A stretch of 64,000 bases of DNA from Marisa cornuarietis (lineage: Eukaryota > Mollusca > Gastropoda > Architaenioglossa > Ampullariidae): positions 3,292,001-3,356,000 of the forward strand of contig SMMW01000040.1 in NCBI GenBank assembly GCA_004794655.1, in the 5' to 3' direction. Numbering within the stretch: the stretch's first letter is position 1; each line of letters opens with the position of its first letter. Position numbers and translations under genes: made by a program. Positions 24,181 through 35,650 of this stretch are shown piece after piece. The notes beneath the pieces were generated by a model. It ran no database searches and was not told the DNA's origin. It was given only the letters and a program-made list of their open reading frames with translations.

Positions 24181-25758
24181 TAAAAATGACTCATTACTAG
24201 AGGTAAAGGCGTATGTATATCTACTGGCTCTACTTCTAAGACACCTCTCTCTCTCTTCATTCGTGTTAATTTTATTTTTTTCGTCTGTCGTCCATTCCTT
24301 TCCTTGTTTTGCTGCTTTTTTTAAGTGCGAATCTTACTATCAACCTTTACATGCTGAACGTTAATCTAGAGGAAATACCCTCTGGTTGTGCACACAGCCG
24401 TCCAATCTGACCACTGGTGCAGCTGGATTGAACTTGCAGCTGTGGATGTCGCTGGCTTTTGTTTGTTTTTCCTTTTGCCCGCCTCATGCTGTTGTTAACG
24501 CTCAAAGCTGCGAAACTTCGTGGATCCCGCAGGTCGGGATCTTTAATAGATGATTTTCAGCCAGCCCGTTCGATTTTATTTTACTTCTTCCGACCACGGA
24601 CTTGTATTACTGGACTGCTTGCAGACGATTTTTTTCAGTGAAGTCATAGAACGAGGCTGGTTACGAAATATCTTCCGATTTAGTCACGTTAACTAGAACG
24701 AGGCTTTGGACGATATACCTTCCGGTTTATTCACATTCATTGTTAAGGCTCGCCGAGACTAACGGCGGAGAACTTCGCAAGAGGCTCAGCGTTGGTCTCG
24801 GCAGACAGACAGCAATCCACCTATACACGTCCGTATACCGACCGAGTCCCGCTGCTTGTTGACACGTCACCGACAGAAGGGAAGGACCGACCTGTTGACA
24901 GGAAACAAGCGCCACCAGGTCGGGTCAACGAGACCCATTTTCAAGTTTGACCTCGACGCGCAGTGACTGGATGTCAGGTGTTGGAAGCACAGAACAGAAG
25001 CCGCGCGAATACCCTCCTTCTTCCTAAACTCCGAAAAAAAAATTACCCTACTCCCCACCCCTAACCCCGCTTTGATCACGCCGACGATCCGTTCTTTATT
25101 TCTGTCCTTTCTCCGACTACACCATCTCCTTCAACCACCCACCCCTCGTCCTCCTTGTCCACCAGGGTCAGATGAAAGTACACCGCGGCCTCGTTGTTTG
25201 CTCAATTCAGTCTCGATGAGCTCATAAAAGTAGCCAAGGCGGTCGGTCTACTGAAAGTGCCAACGTGACTGAAAGAGTGATCGATCATTTCATTGACTGA
25301 CAAACGGTAAACCTGGGGAGAGGATTGCACTTAGCCTTTTAAGCCGACTAGTAAATCGTCTGGCGTCTCGAAAAGTGTGACTGGTCTTTGCGGATCAACG
25401 ACCGAGGAGTTAGCTCCGGTCTGAACTGTGCTCACACCCGGCCAAAACGAAAAACAATTAAAGTTCTAGTAGGTTACAATTTTTTTTTTAAATAGTGACT
25501 CAGTGCAAGAGACCTTTTTCCCCAGACCCTTTCTCCTTTTCATTCTCGACTTACACACCTACAAACATCATCATGCACAGAAAAACGGACAACAACACAG
25601 ACGTCAGGACTGTACATGGATTTATGTTGTCAAGGTTACAAACAATGGGAGACATAGGACTATATGTTAATTAGGCATATTTGTAGGCACGAATTTGACC
25701 TCTTCATACGTCTCATAATTGAACATAACCGGGAGGGTAATTGTATCTTGAAGTCATC
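24181..25758. other. Gene-free stretch with a 47-bp tandem repeat
   Basis: No exon recognised. Two copies of a 47-bp unit starting TAGAACGAGGCT lie at 24647-24693 and 24694-24740. CpG content is raised at 24720-25080 and 25160-25440, without a clear gene start. Confidence 0.5.
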
Positions 25759-25885
25759 AGCTTTGCCCCGGAATTAGAACAGAATTGAGGGCGGGGACAA
25801 TATTTAACTGAGCTTTGCCCAGTAATTAGAACACAACGGAGTGGTGGGGAGTATCTTTAACTGAGGTTTGCCCTGTCATTAGAAA
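25759..25885 (+). repeat. Imperfect 52-53-bp minisatellite, three copies
   Basis: Three units begin A(G)(C/G)TTTGCCC at 25759, 25811 and 25864, each followed by a (G/T)NATTAGAA block. The first two also share a run ending TTTAACTG. Identity between units is moderate. No function is evident. Confidence 0.75.
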
Positions 25886-26026
25886 GTTAAAATGAAGCTG
25901 CACCCCACTAGACCTTTAACGCAAAAAAGACTTGAGATAACATTGAGCTGTCGGAAGCCTTTTGCGGGCAACCAGCGCTCAAGTTAGGGAGCGCTGATTA
26001 AGTGTTGGACCTTCGTGCAGCAGTTG

Positions 26027-26027
<1 letters not shown>

Positions 26028-26099
<72 letters not shown>
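26028..26099. repeat. (GT)36 microsatellite
   Basis: An uninterrupted GT array of about 72 bp. Confidence 0.98.
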
Positions 26100-26101
<2 letters not shown>

Positions 26102-27639
26102 GAACAACGAAGTGCGTCACCCATTCAAGAGTAAAATGAAAACTACTTTTACAATTTTATTAAAATCATTACTGCGTTTTGCTCTTAGTCTGATCAAACA
26201 CCGGCTAAGCAAGGAGAGCCCAGGCACACAGGGCTGGGCGGCGTTAGATGCTCACCTCACACGGCGTGACATGACCAAATGCGAGAGGAGGCCAGAAACC
26301 TGTCTGACAGGTCTAATGACACAAAAGGCAAATGAAACGACAAAATGGGCTTAAATAATAGACAAACTGTGTCCTTTCAATATTTGTGGTTTCAAACGAA
26401 CCATTTACTTACAATCCTGTGTAAAATACAGATGAGCTCCTATTAAAGAGGCTGCCAACAAAATCTTTGACCCTCATTCGTGGCGTTAGAGGTACCATTT
26501 AGCAAGAACGATATATTTAGTTCCAACTTTCTATTTCATTTGTCCTTTCCTTTAACCTCGGTCAAAATCTCGGTTACCAAAGTCTACCCCTTGCATGTCC
26601 GTCAAACTGCGTTACGAAAGGACCTCGACGCTCGCCCGGGCTTTCCTCACAGCCGTCTACGAAATATATATGAACCGACTTCTCTGAGATAAAATTTCAC
26701 TCAAGTTCAATACTTTTTCAACAAATAAGGAAAAGTTATGGGAGGAGATATAGATCTTTCGATCTTTTTACCAAAGAGCATCTTCTTTGGTCAAACCGTG
26801 TGAAGAAGCCTTCAGGAAACAGTCGTTTCTACGCAACAGAAGACCGGTGTTCCATGGAATACCAGCAGCTCCCTACTGAAGAAACCCATAAAATTGGATT
26901 AAGCAGAGTGGCGTTTATCTATCGAGTATATACATTCATATATCTTTAGTCATAACGCATTGTGTGCGTACGTTTATCAAAAGTCTTGACAACTTCCCGC
27001 AGCTTTTAACGGACTCCCACTGTTAGACGCGTCTTCAAATTAGAGTGTGCGGACCCCGGGGGCAATATTGAACCAAAAGAGAAAGGTGTGAGTTCAACCA
27101 GGTGTCTGAACAGGCCATCAAACATAAAAAATGCGTCGTGTTTGAACAGTATTTCAGTCAATGCCTCTCTTTGATAAAAGTGACAAGAGACTTTTTACTC
27201 AACTGGGGCCGTAGTTATGGGATATATCTGTACCCCAGAGGGTGTGGTTTTCATCCACGTAGTATCTGTGTCCTTAACAAACGGTCTATTGCTATAGTCT
27301 GGGGACCACACGCAAAAAGAGGATCTCTAGATTATCAACCAACCTTTAGATATGTGTACGTTTAAAATGACTGAATAAACTCCGCAAGGTTTCCTGTCCA
27401 TAGGTAAATCTTACTAATAGCTACGTTACCTACACTTTATGATTAAGGCCCCTCTAGTCAAGGGGAAGTTAACTTTAAAAGAACTATAAACAAAACCAGA
27501 ATTCAAATATTACAATTATAAGTTGATCGTATTATAAATATCCAGAAGTCCACCAAGGTCTTCTGCTGATTGCAACTGTTTCCATGAGACTACTTCCATG
27601 ATCATTGAATTTAATATTGATGCTTACTTAAGTGTTAAT
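26100..27639. other. Gene-free stretch
   Basis: No exon, RNA gene or transposon end recognised on either strand. Confidence 0.5.
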
Positions 27640-27805
27640 GAAATGTTCTTTTATGCTTTTTTCTGGGTTGTACGAGTGTCCAGCGGAAAACCTCTGATCC
27701 CCCAAAACAGCGAGGAGCACAGGATGGGATTTCTCTATGGTGGTGGCCGCTGTTAACTGGAGCTGGAGTAGCTGGCGGTGCTATACAATGTTAAACAACA
27801 ACAAC
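27640..27805 (+). repeat. SINE 3' fragment with AAC-rich tail
   Basis: The segment ends GGCGGTGCTATACAATG followed by TTAAACAACAACAACC. The CTATACAA word before a short A-rich simple repeat is a common SINE/LINE 3' end. The 5' part is GC-richer, with no intact tRNA-like head visible. Confidence 0.5.
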
Positions 27806-27966
27806 CAGCCATCTTTCTTTTCCTGGTCACTTAGCATCCTCTTAATCCTCTTAATTCCTCCGTAATGTTTTGAGACAGTGTGTGTGCGTGCGTGCGTGTC
27901 TGTGAGAGTGCCTGGGTGTGAGGATGAGTGAGTATGCATGCTGTGGCTGTGTTTATTTTCTGCAAA

Positions 27967-27988
27967 CCTTTCTTTCTTTCTTTCTTTC

Positions 27989-28076
<88 letters not shown>

Positions 28077-28078
28077 TC
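27967..28078. repeat. (TTTC)n microsatellite
   Basis: About 27 CTTT units with one CTCTTT interruption. The Phe-Leu-Ser open frames across it are artefacts. Confidence 0.98.
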
Positions 28079-29242
28079 GTTATCTCTGTTGTAAACTACT
28101 ATGGTTACTGTACATTTTCACAGATGTCCAGGCAGAAACTCAGAATTGAAAGCCTTCACTCCCCGACCCCCACATTCACAAATGCACACAAAAACCGATT
28201 TAAAACGGGACCTTAAAATATTACACTCTTAGACATAAATGATTAAACCCACCCAACGCCACATGCAGATACATGTGCCAGACACGTTTGTTCTGGACTA
28301 TCTTAAAAGCATGTTCCCTGGACGCAGGTGTAAGGTTTGAATGTCAGGTGAGGTCAATGAACAAGCCGCTGGTAGTCGGCTATCGACAGCCATGTCAATC
28401 TTGTCGCCATTGTGAGCCTGTGTCCAGACCAGAGAGACCCTCCATCCCTTCCCCCCTCCCCCAACTTTGTTTTTAGCTGACTCCGCCCTATCTCGCGATA
28501 AATCTTACTAAGAGCGAACCCCGTGCTGGCATTCCGCGATAACATTAATGTTGCAGGTAGATAAAGCCCGCGGCGCCATTTTCACAAATTGCGTAACAGA
28601 TGGGCATTCCTTACAAGCGCGAAGAAATATATCGGGTAAGACATGAAGGCGATTTCTTCACCGCGAGTGGAAACATTTCAAGAAGGGGAGGGAGGTGGTC
28701 TAGTCAAGCAAAATGCACACAAAAGTGAAGCATAGGCGGGGAGGGGGGGGCTTTGGTGAGTGTGTGTGTGTGTGTAGGGAAGGGGGGGGTGAGATGAACG
28801 CACATGCTTTCGGCGCCACGGGTGAAAAGGAGGAAAAACCATGGTCATTAGCAGCTAGGGAGTGTTGAGACTCAAGTCCTGGTGCCAGGAATGCCTCTGA
28901 TGTACGCTGCCTTTGAATGTCCTGTTAATGAAGACAGTTTGCATTTTGCGTGGCATTTTGTCCCACGCATTCCTAATCATGAGGCGCTGGCTTGTCAGTT
29001 CTTTCCCTCGTCGCCCGACCCCAGGTAGGCAGCCGGGTGGCAGTGTGCGAAACCCCTCTCGCCACCCGCCGCCTGCTTGACCGGCTTCACTGATATGGTG
29101 ATAGTGTTGACCAAACTTACTCTAGCATCGTACTCTACCTAATGTTATTTTGTGCCTTATTCACTGCTGTTGTAAAGATTTCTTTGTATAATCAGACTTC
29201 AGCAAGCCACTGTATCACTTCCTTGGTGAATAAATAGTGTTA
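28079..29242. other. Gene-free stretch with G-rich tracts
   Basis: No exon recognised. G runs and a short GT repeat lie at 28735-28795. CpG is raised at 28980-29080. The stretch 28850-29000 is of ordinary composition and could hold conserved non-coding sequence, which cannot be judged without another genome. Confidence 0.5.
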
Positions 29243-29356
29243 TATTAGAGTGTTGTTGTTAGAGGGACGGAGAATTGTTATTTAATGCTAGTCAACCCCA
29301 GATGCTACATGCAGAGAAAGAACAGACGAGATTTGAACCCAGGACAGCCAATCTTT
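29243..29356 (-). repeat. tRNA-headed SINE, minus strand
   Basis: On the minus strand it reads GGCTGTCCTGGGTTCAAATC, in which GGGTTCAAATC is a near-perfect Pol III B box. It continues TCGTCTGTTCTTTCTCTGCA, then a TAGCATCTGGGG tail ending in A/T-rich sequence. It shares the head and the TGTTCTT(T/G)CTCTGCATGT junction with the element at 17985-18190. The A box is lost or lies beyond the recognisable end. Confidence 0.65.
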
Positions 29357-30293
29357 ACAGTTTCGGTAACATCATATTAGAGGAGAATATTTTAATTGTT
29401 TCAAGCAACGTGTTATAAAATTTTAATGACGAGGATGTGAGATGAGAGTTTCTAGATAATTTTCTGTAACGTATACTCGGAATCTTGTCTACAGAATTCG
29501 TCCCCTAAATGTTTTCGTAATTGTGGGTTCACTGTGAGAATTCAAGATATCTGAACCGGAAGTTTTCAAGAACGATGGCTATGAAGAAGTAACAGTTTGT
29601 TTTAAAAAAAGGCTACGTTTGTCTAAGTTCTATAATATTATCAAAATAAAAAAAACTTTAAAAAAACATTTAAAATATTGTCCTCAAAAGTGCAAAACTG
29701 CTAGCAGCTTTTGTGAATACTGCTGCAAATAAGCAGCCAATTATCTCGAGCTACATTTTCTTCCCCAAAGGTCGACAGTTTTATTTACATGTGATGTTAG
29801 TGCCCGTGAGTTTCTTTTCTGTGATTTTGTCAGAGATGACACCAGTAAAACAGGTTAAACTGTAACGCAAGGCTTTGATGTATCTCAGTCAAAGAAAATA
29901 AAATTCCCAATTTAGGTATCTCTATTTATGTCAAACATAATTTATATATATATATATATATATCAGACAGAAATGATACTCAGAGGGTTACAATTGTTCC
30001 AACACTTAAAAAATTGTTCCCTCCTTTTCCACACTTGATGATCTCATTTAAAATCAGGCAATAATAGTTCTTACCAGAAATTACAAGACAATAACTTTGT
30101 ACCTTTGTCAAAAGCGTAAGGAGGTGGGGTTTATGCTTAAGTATCTTTGAGAATGATCTTCATAATTATAATCTTTTCTTTATTCACGAACCGCAGTTTT
30201 TCTTGCTAAATAGAAAACTGAATATTTTGTTTTGTATATTCGATTGTTTTAGAATTTTTTTTGTACCCCTGGAAAATAAAGAAGAAAGTCCGT
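29357..30293. other. AT-rich gene-free stretch
   Basis: AT-rich throughout, with a (TA)n run at about 29942-29963. No exon or transposon protein remnant recognised. Confidence 0.5.
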
Positions 30294-30430
30294 GGCCAGT
30301 TGCATGACACATTTCTAATTTTAAACACTTTTAGGCTTTAACTCTTTTTAGAAACACACAACACATTTTCAGAACTGTTTTAAAAATAAGAAAACGCTTT
30401 TTAAACCAGATTTTCGTTTCCGTCAGCACA

Positions 30431-30488
<58 letters not shown>

Positions 30489-30501
30489 GTGTTGTGTTGT
30501 G

Positions 30502-30551
<50 letters not shown>

Positions 30552-30655
30552 CGCGTCTAAATGGCATATGAGCGATTTTTGAAGAATAAACGGTTTTTAG
30601 ATTTCCTGCTTTAAAACAGTTTTAAGGTGTAGAAACATGTTGTGCAACTAGCCCC
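30294..30655. mobile_element. MITE family A, copy 3 (inverted), enlarged by a microsatellite
   Basis: The ends GGCCAGTTGCA(T)GACAC and ACATGTTGTGCAACTAGCCCC match the terminal inverted repeats of the elements at 12465 and 43104. Internal words such as TTTTAGGCTTTAACTCTTTTTAG match those copies in reverse complement. The element is longer because a (GT)n array (30433-30548) has grown in its middle. It is the most diverged of the three copies. Confidence 0.8.
30433..30548. repeat. (GT)n microsatellite with GTGTT interruption
   Basis: Two GT arrays are separated by four GTGTT/GTT-type units. The array lies entirely within the MITE at 30294-30655. Confidence 0.97.
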
Positions 30656-33066
30656 TGGAGTGGTATGTTCGATGAACTTATTGGCCATCTCTTACAACAC
30701 ACACCGTGTCTGTGTGGTTTGTGCACTGCGATAATCCTTGGACCGGTCTAGAGGCAAAGGATAGTAGTTCACAGTTTGTTTTCAAATATCTTCACTTAAC
30801 TTCTTTATGCAGATAAGTGCGCATCTGAGAGCAAGCAGTCAAGCAGTCAAGCAGTTCAAATTTATGTCTGTTTCCCGGAATCTGTGCGATCTGAAACCTG
30901 CACAGCGTCCTGGTTAGATGACCGTCCGTTTGTCCGCTATAGTCTCAGTCTCTCAGTGCCAGCCTTCATGCATCGTCTGCAGCTCTTTTATCTGTCTGCC
31001 TTTTGTCTCCCTTTGTGTGTTTTCCTTGCTTGTGTTTCCATCTGTTAAGTCAACATCTTCCATACTTCCTGAAGGTATTTGCTTATGTGGATATCAAGAT
31101 ATGGATGAATTAGTGACAAGTGCGTGGTGTGTGTGTGTGTGTGTGTTGTCACGCGAGCGATTACGAATGAATTCTACCCAGTGTTCCTCTCAGTTTATCA
31201 AACCAGCTCGTGACAAAGTGAATTATTAGTTTTAATTTCTTGTTAATTTGGAAATTATGACATCAAAGGAGTATACAAGAACGAAAGTGAGAAGATAGGA
31301 AACTTTGCCATTTACATGGAACAGCGTGACAGCCATCCGCAAAAATGTACTTGAGATACTTGTATATCTAATTATCTCCCTTGATCACTATCTTCGTTCT
31401 TCTTTCTTTCAGACTTTCTTTCTCTTTCTCTCCTTTTTTTAAAAAAAATCTTCTACTTGTACGTTGTTTTCTTCTTCCTCCGCCAGCTGTTTATCTGCCT
31501 TTACCGCCTTTGTTATCCTGGAACAGGACGCTTTATTTTTCTTTCTTCTTTCTTCTGTATTTTTATTCTTAGTTCTTCTTCTTCTCCTTCCTTTCCTCTT
31601 CATTCAGGTGCTCGTTTTACCGACTTTGGAAGTACTGGTGAAGGTGGGTTATGTTTCCCTGTCCGACAGTTGATTATTTATCTCCCTTTAGCGTATTTGT
31701 TAGCATGCGACCAAACGATCTGGCAACCGCATTGGTGACAACGACATGTTTTCCTTAAACACACCCACGAAACCCTAACATCAGTAATAGCTTCGAAATA
31801 CGCTGTTCCTCTTTCTGTTTTTTTTTTTTCGCCTTTTCTTTACCTTATTCTTCCTCCTTTCCTTTTTTTCCTGTCTTTCTCTTGTTTCTTTTTCTTGCAA
31901 TTGTCTTCTCCTAGTCGCTTGTGATGTGCAAAACGTCTGCTGAGAATACAATAGTTAGCTTTAGTTTTTACAGACCACAGGTTAGTCTATTACAAGTTTT
32001 ACTCTCACACGTCAGCTAAAGGGAGCGTACCCAAGCGGGTCATTTTTCTCCAGGAGTGTTGCAGTATAATGCACGGCCTGTAGGTCTGAACATAATGCGC
32101 GCGTTAACGTCTGACACGATCCTGTTTCTCGCTTGTTGCTCTGGCATCCTGGACGATCTCCCTGCGAGTCTGACCTGTGAATTTTTGTTTTCGTGGCACA
32201 AACGTCTGGCATGAGTTTATTCTTCTTTGTCTTCTGGTTTCACTTGGCCTCGAGGACAAACCTTGGCAACCCCTGACCCCATGTTAGGTCAGGTCATGGC
32301 ACGGCCTTGCCTTGTATCATCGGTCTTTAAGTCGTCCTCTCCTTTAATTTATAAAAACCAAATTTGCTTGTCCCAAGGCAAAAATCAAATCAATTTAGGT
32401 CAAAGATTATTATGATTGTGGCATATCGTGCAGACGTCTTCCTCTCTGCTATAACCACGTACTTGATTACAAGCGTGCATTTGCTTTTGAGTCATAATAA
32501 CACATTTAACATAGCTTTCAAACATTTTATCAAGTATCTACGTAAAATTTCTGTCTGTACTAATAAGGACTGTATCGCCCAGATTATAACTCAGTCCGTG
32601 TCCTGTACCATTATAAATAAAATAGTTAAAAAAATGATTTCTGGTATGTAAAATACACTGATTCTTTACACGAATATGAATTCCAAACTACAATAAATCT
32701 GTGTTAAAGAATTAGGCTTGCATACCATCTGTTTCCCTGTATTTATTCTTCATCCTGCTTTTTGGCAGTAAAAAAAAAAAGAGTATATTTTCAGAGCGTT
32801 TTGTGAAACATATTTATTATTAGCTGTGACACCGCACGACTCGACGAGGTTCTTTCCTCAAGACATTGTCGGCTTTTCTTTCACGTGTTCATGTCTTTAC
32901 ACTTACTAGTCCAGGTCTTCATAGATGATTTATTTCATAAGAATGCATATCTACCTGGATATATCCAAACCTGTATGCGTACGTACGTACATAAGAATAA
33001 ATATTACAGGTGTGACTGTTGTGTGTGTGAATATGCGTGTCTCAGTTTAAGCGTACGGGTATACAA
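30656..33066. other. Gene-free stretch
   Basis: No convincing exon. Pyrimidine-rich tracts at 31395-31440, 31540-31610 and 31805-31900 generate Phe/Leu/Ser-rich frames that are not accepted. A short GT tract is at 31127-31146. Confidence 0.5.
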
Positions 33067-33142
33067 GAGTGAGTGAGTGAGTGAGTGAGTGAGTGAGTGA
33101 GTGAGTGAGTGAGTGAGTGAGTGAGTGAGTGAGTGAGTGAGT
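33067..33142. repeat. (GAGT)19 microsatellite
   Basis: About 19 perfect GAGT units. Confidence 0.98.
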
Positions 33143-33416
33143 CTTGATCATCACATGGACAATTTCCAAAAACCGTTGGCAATTTTCCATCGGGTTTCTA
33201 AGTTTTTGCCAAACCATCCCCACCATCTGAAAGTGAGATTATACTTGGCGACGCATAGCTCTCAGTGACAACTCACATAACAATACTCTCTTTCAGTCGG
33301 GAAACAAATTAATATGAAAGCTACATGGCGTACCTGGGGACCACCTGCCAAGAGTTATCATTCTTGCAATCCGAGACAAAGTGCATGTCTTTGAAAGTGA
33401 GCCAGTGCAGAAGCGC

Positions 33417-33430
33417 ACACGCACACACAC

Positions 33431-33489
<59 letters not shown>

Positions 33490-33569
33490 GGACACACACA
33501 CAGGGAGGGAAAATACACAGACAAACACACACACACATACACACATACAAGTACACACACTAGCGCGCG

Positions 33570-33611
<42 letters not shown>
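33417..33611. repeat. (CA)n microsatellite in two blocks
   Basis: Two perfect CA blocks (about 33418-33487 and 33573-33611) are joined by interrupted CA/TACA sequence. Long Cys-Val and His-Thr frames here are repeat artefacts. Confidence 0.97.
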
Positions 33612-33614
<3 letters not shown>

Positions 33615-33835
33615 GTAGAAACACTACACAAAACAATTCCCCCTCCACACCTCTAAGCTTACGCACAAATGCAAAGAAAGACGCACAAATACACATATAC
33701 ATGTGCGTACGTATGTGCGTACGTATGTATGTAAGTATTATGTATGTACGATGCATATATGTATCTATGTCTTTGTGTAGTTTGCAAACGTGTAGGTTTA
33801 ACTTTGTGTAATTGTTTTTACTCTGTCTTTATAGT

Positions 33836-33909
33836 TCTTTTTGATCTTTGTAAAGAATCGTAAGCTAGGCCTTGGCTGGGTTAAAGCTATAAATAAATAT
33901 TATTATTAA
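33836..33909 (+). repeat. LINE/SINE 3'-tail fragment
   Basis: TTTGTAAAGAATCGTAAGC, then GGCCTTGGCTGGGTTAAAGC, then TATAAATAAATATTATTATT resembles CR1/L2-type 3' ends (GTAAAGCGC...GCTATATAAAT plus ATT repeats). It follows a TACG/TATG-rich tract at 33690-33770. Only the last 70 or so bases are recognisable. Confidence 0.55.
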
Positions 33910-34287
33910 TGCATGTACCGTTGTAGGTCTGTATTTATATACCAATCTATGCATGTTCGAACTATTATGTAATAGGGTGTGTACTTATGTATGCAAGCAG
34001 TAGAGTGCGTCTGTGAACACGTACGTAAGCCAGTATGTCTGCGTACGTGTTATTTATAGATATAAATGTGTGTATGTCTATAAATATGTATTATGTCAAA
34101 AGAAGCAGATGAGATAAACAAGAATAATATTGACCATGTAAATTTAATTTCGTTAAACACTTCTTTTCTTTGATAGGGGAGAGGTGCGAACAAAGACCGT
34201 TATTCTCACAATGTCTCTCAAGCGCGTTTGAAATAAAAGAACTCTTTCGAGCTGAATTACTGAGATTCGATGGCTTACTCTCTATAT

Positions 34288-34445
34288 CAGTGGCGTAGGA
34301 AGATGCTTGGCTTTTTTGGGGGGGGGGGGTGGCAAGCTCCATGCTGACAATGAAAAACGTTCACATTCTTGCCTTCCCAGCATTTTATTTGAGGGGGGGG
34401 GCAGCTGTCCCCCTTGCCCCCTCCCCCCAGGTTCCTACGCCACTG
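34288..34445. mobile_element. MITE with CAGTGGCGTAGG ends (hAT-like)
   Basis: The 158-bp element starts CAGTGGCGTAGGAAG and ends TTCCTACGCCACTG, a perfect 14-bp terminal inverted repeat. A looser inverted match continues inward as G-rich left and C-rich right arms ending GGCAAG / CTTGCC. The CAGTGGCGTAG end is typical of hAT-type non-autonomous elements. Flanks are TATAT-like on both sides, so an 8-bp target duplication cannot be read with certainty. It has no coding capacity. Confidence 0.8.
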
Positions 34446-34565
34446 TATATATCTTTCTCTTTTCATAACTAACGCACACCTTATATTCCGAGCCAGGTAG
34501 ATAATGAAGAGGTTGCCGGTCTTAACATAGAATAGCATCTAAACACTTTATTTTCAAAAAAAACC

Positions 34566-34622
34566 GTTCGCTTAGATAGCGCCATGTCCATGCCCTAAGG
34601 GCAAGCCCAAGGCGTTACACGA
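34566..34622 (-). repeat. LINE/SINE 3'-tail fragment, minus strand
   Basis: On the minus strand the sequence reads TAACGCCTTGGGC, then CTTAGGGCATGGACATGGCG followed by CTATCTAAGCG. This matches the GCGCTAT(A)TAAG-type ends of CR1/L2-related elements. The body that might belong to it (34640-35060) shows no protein motif I can identify. Confidence 0.45.
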
Positions 34623-34639
34623 ACTACAGTAGATAGAGT

Positions 34640-35518
34640 GAAGTTAAAATAAGGTGACCATATAACAAAATAACTAAGGTGTGTAGCGTCTTCATACAGC
34701 ACAAACCACAATTCGCAGCCCAAATATCAAACATATTAGACGAGCAGGAAGACACATCCATAGAAAATGCAGCTCCAACCACTACAGCCAACAGTCACCC
34801 TGGAACGTAAAAGTTCACTGATCAACAAAGGTCAAACGGAACTGAAGACCATGAAACTGCGCCGATCGTAAAGTCTTTATGTCCAACAAGAACCGAAGCT
34901 ACCAACACGGAAGGGGCACCACATTCCAAACACACGATGGCAGGCACGTCAACAACACACACCAACACCAAGAGCAATACAAAATATACAGATAAGATAA
35001 ACATACTGCAGAGCGCAGCCCCCTCCAGCCAGTTGGGCGAAGGGATATTAAGGCTAATCTACAAAATTGTTGCCGTTTATTTTGAAACTTATTTCACTTT
35101 CTTAGGAGACTAAGCTGGGTGTATTGAAAACAATCTGGAAAGTAAGACCACCCTCACAAAAAAATCTTAAGACAAAATTTTTAAAGGATTTTATTGTGTC
35201 TGGATTTTTTTATCTCAATACCTGTCCGACTGTAGAGATACTCTTTAGAAGTTTTACTTCTTTGAACTGTGATAGAAACGCAAGAGGATTATCATTTGAT
35301 ATCAGTTTGTTTGCGGGCCAATTTTGTGGAAGGCACACAGTGTGGATTGTCTGCACCTCTGGCTCACTCCCTTTGCTTGTGTACCAGGGGCGTCATCAGG
35401 TCCGTGCCAGTACGGGTGTCAAGCCGAAATGTCTAAGCAAGGAGGCTGATTGAAAGATCTTCGAATCGAATCAGCGCCGAGACAATGTAGAAATAGATGA
35501 TTCGACATTAGTATTTTC
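34640..35518. other. Gene-free stretch
   Basis: CA-rich sequence at 34700-35000 and AT-rich sequence at 35040-35240. No exon recognised. Confidence 0.45.
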
Positions 35519-35650
35519 TTTCCTTTCTTTCTTTGTTTCTCTGTTCCTTTCTTTGTTTCTTTCTTTGTTTCTCTGTTCCTTTCTTTGTTTCTCTCTTTGT
35601 TTCTTTCTCTCTTTTTTGCTTTTGTTTGTTTCTTTCTTTCTTTCTTCATT
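35519..35650. repeat. TTTC/TTTG low-complexity tract
   Basis: An imperfect array of TTTCTTTC, TTTG and TCTC words about 130 bp long. Confidence 0.85.

Noticed and set aside
33325..33756. Cys-Val-rich or His-Thr-rich proteins of about 100-130 residues
   Set aside because: They arise from CA/GT dinucleotide arrays, which stay open in several frames on both strands. The same applies near 7.7, 23.7, 26.0, 30.4 and 53.8 kb.
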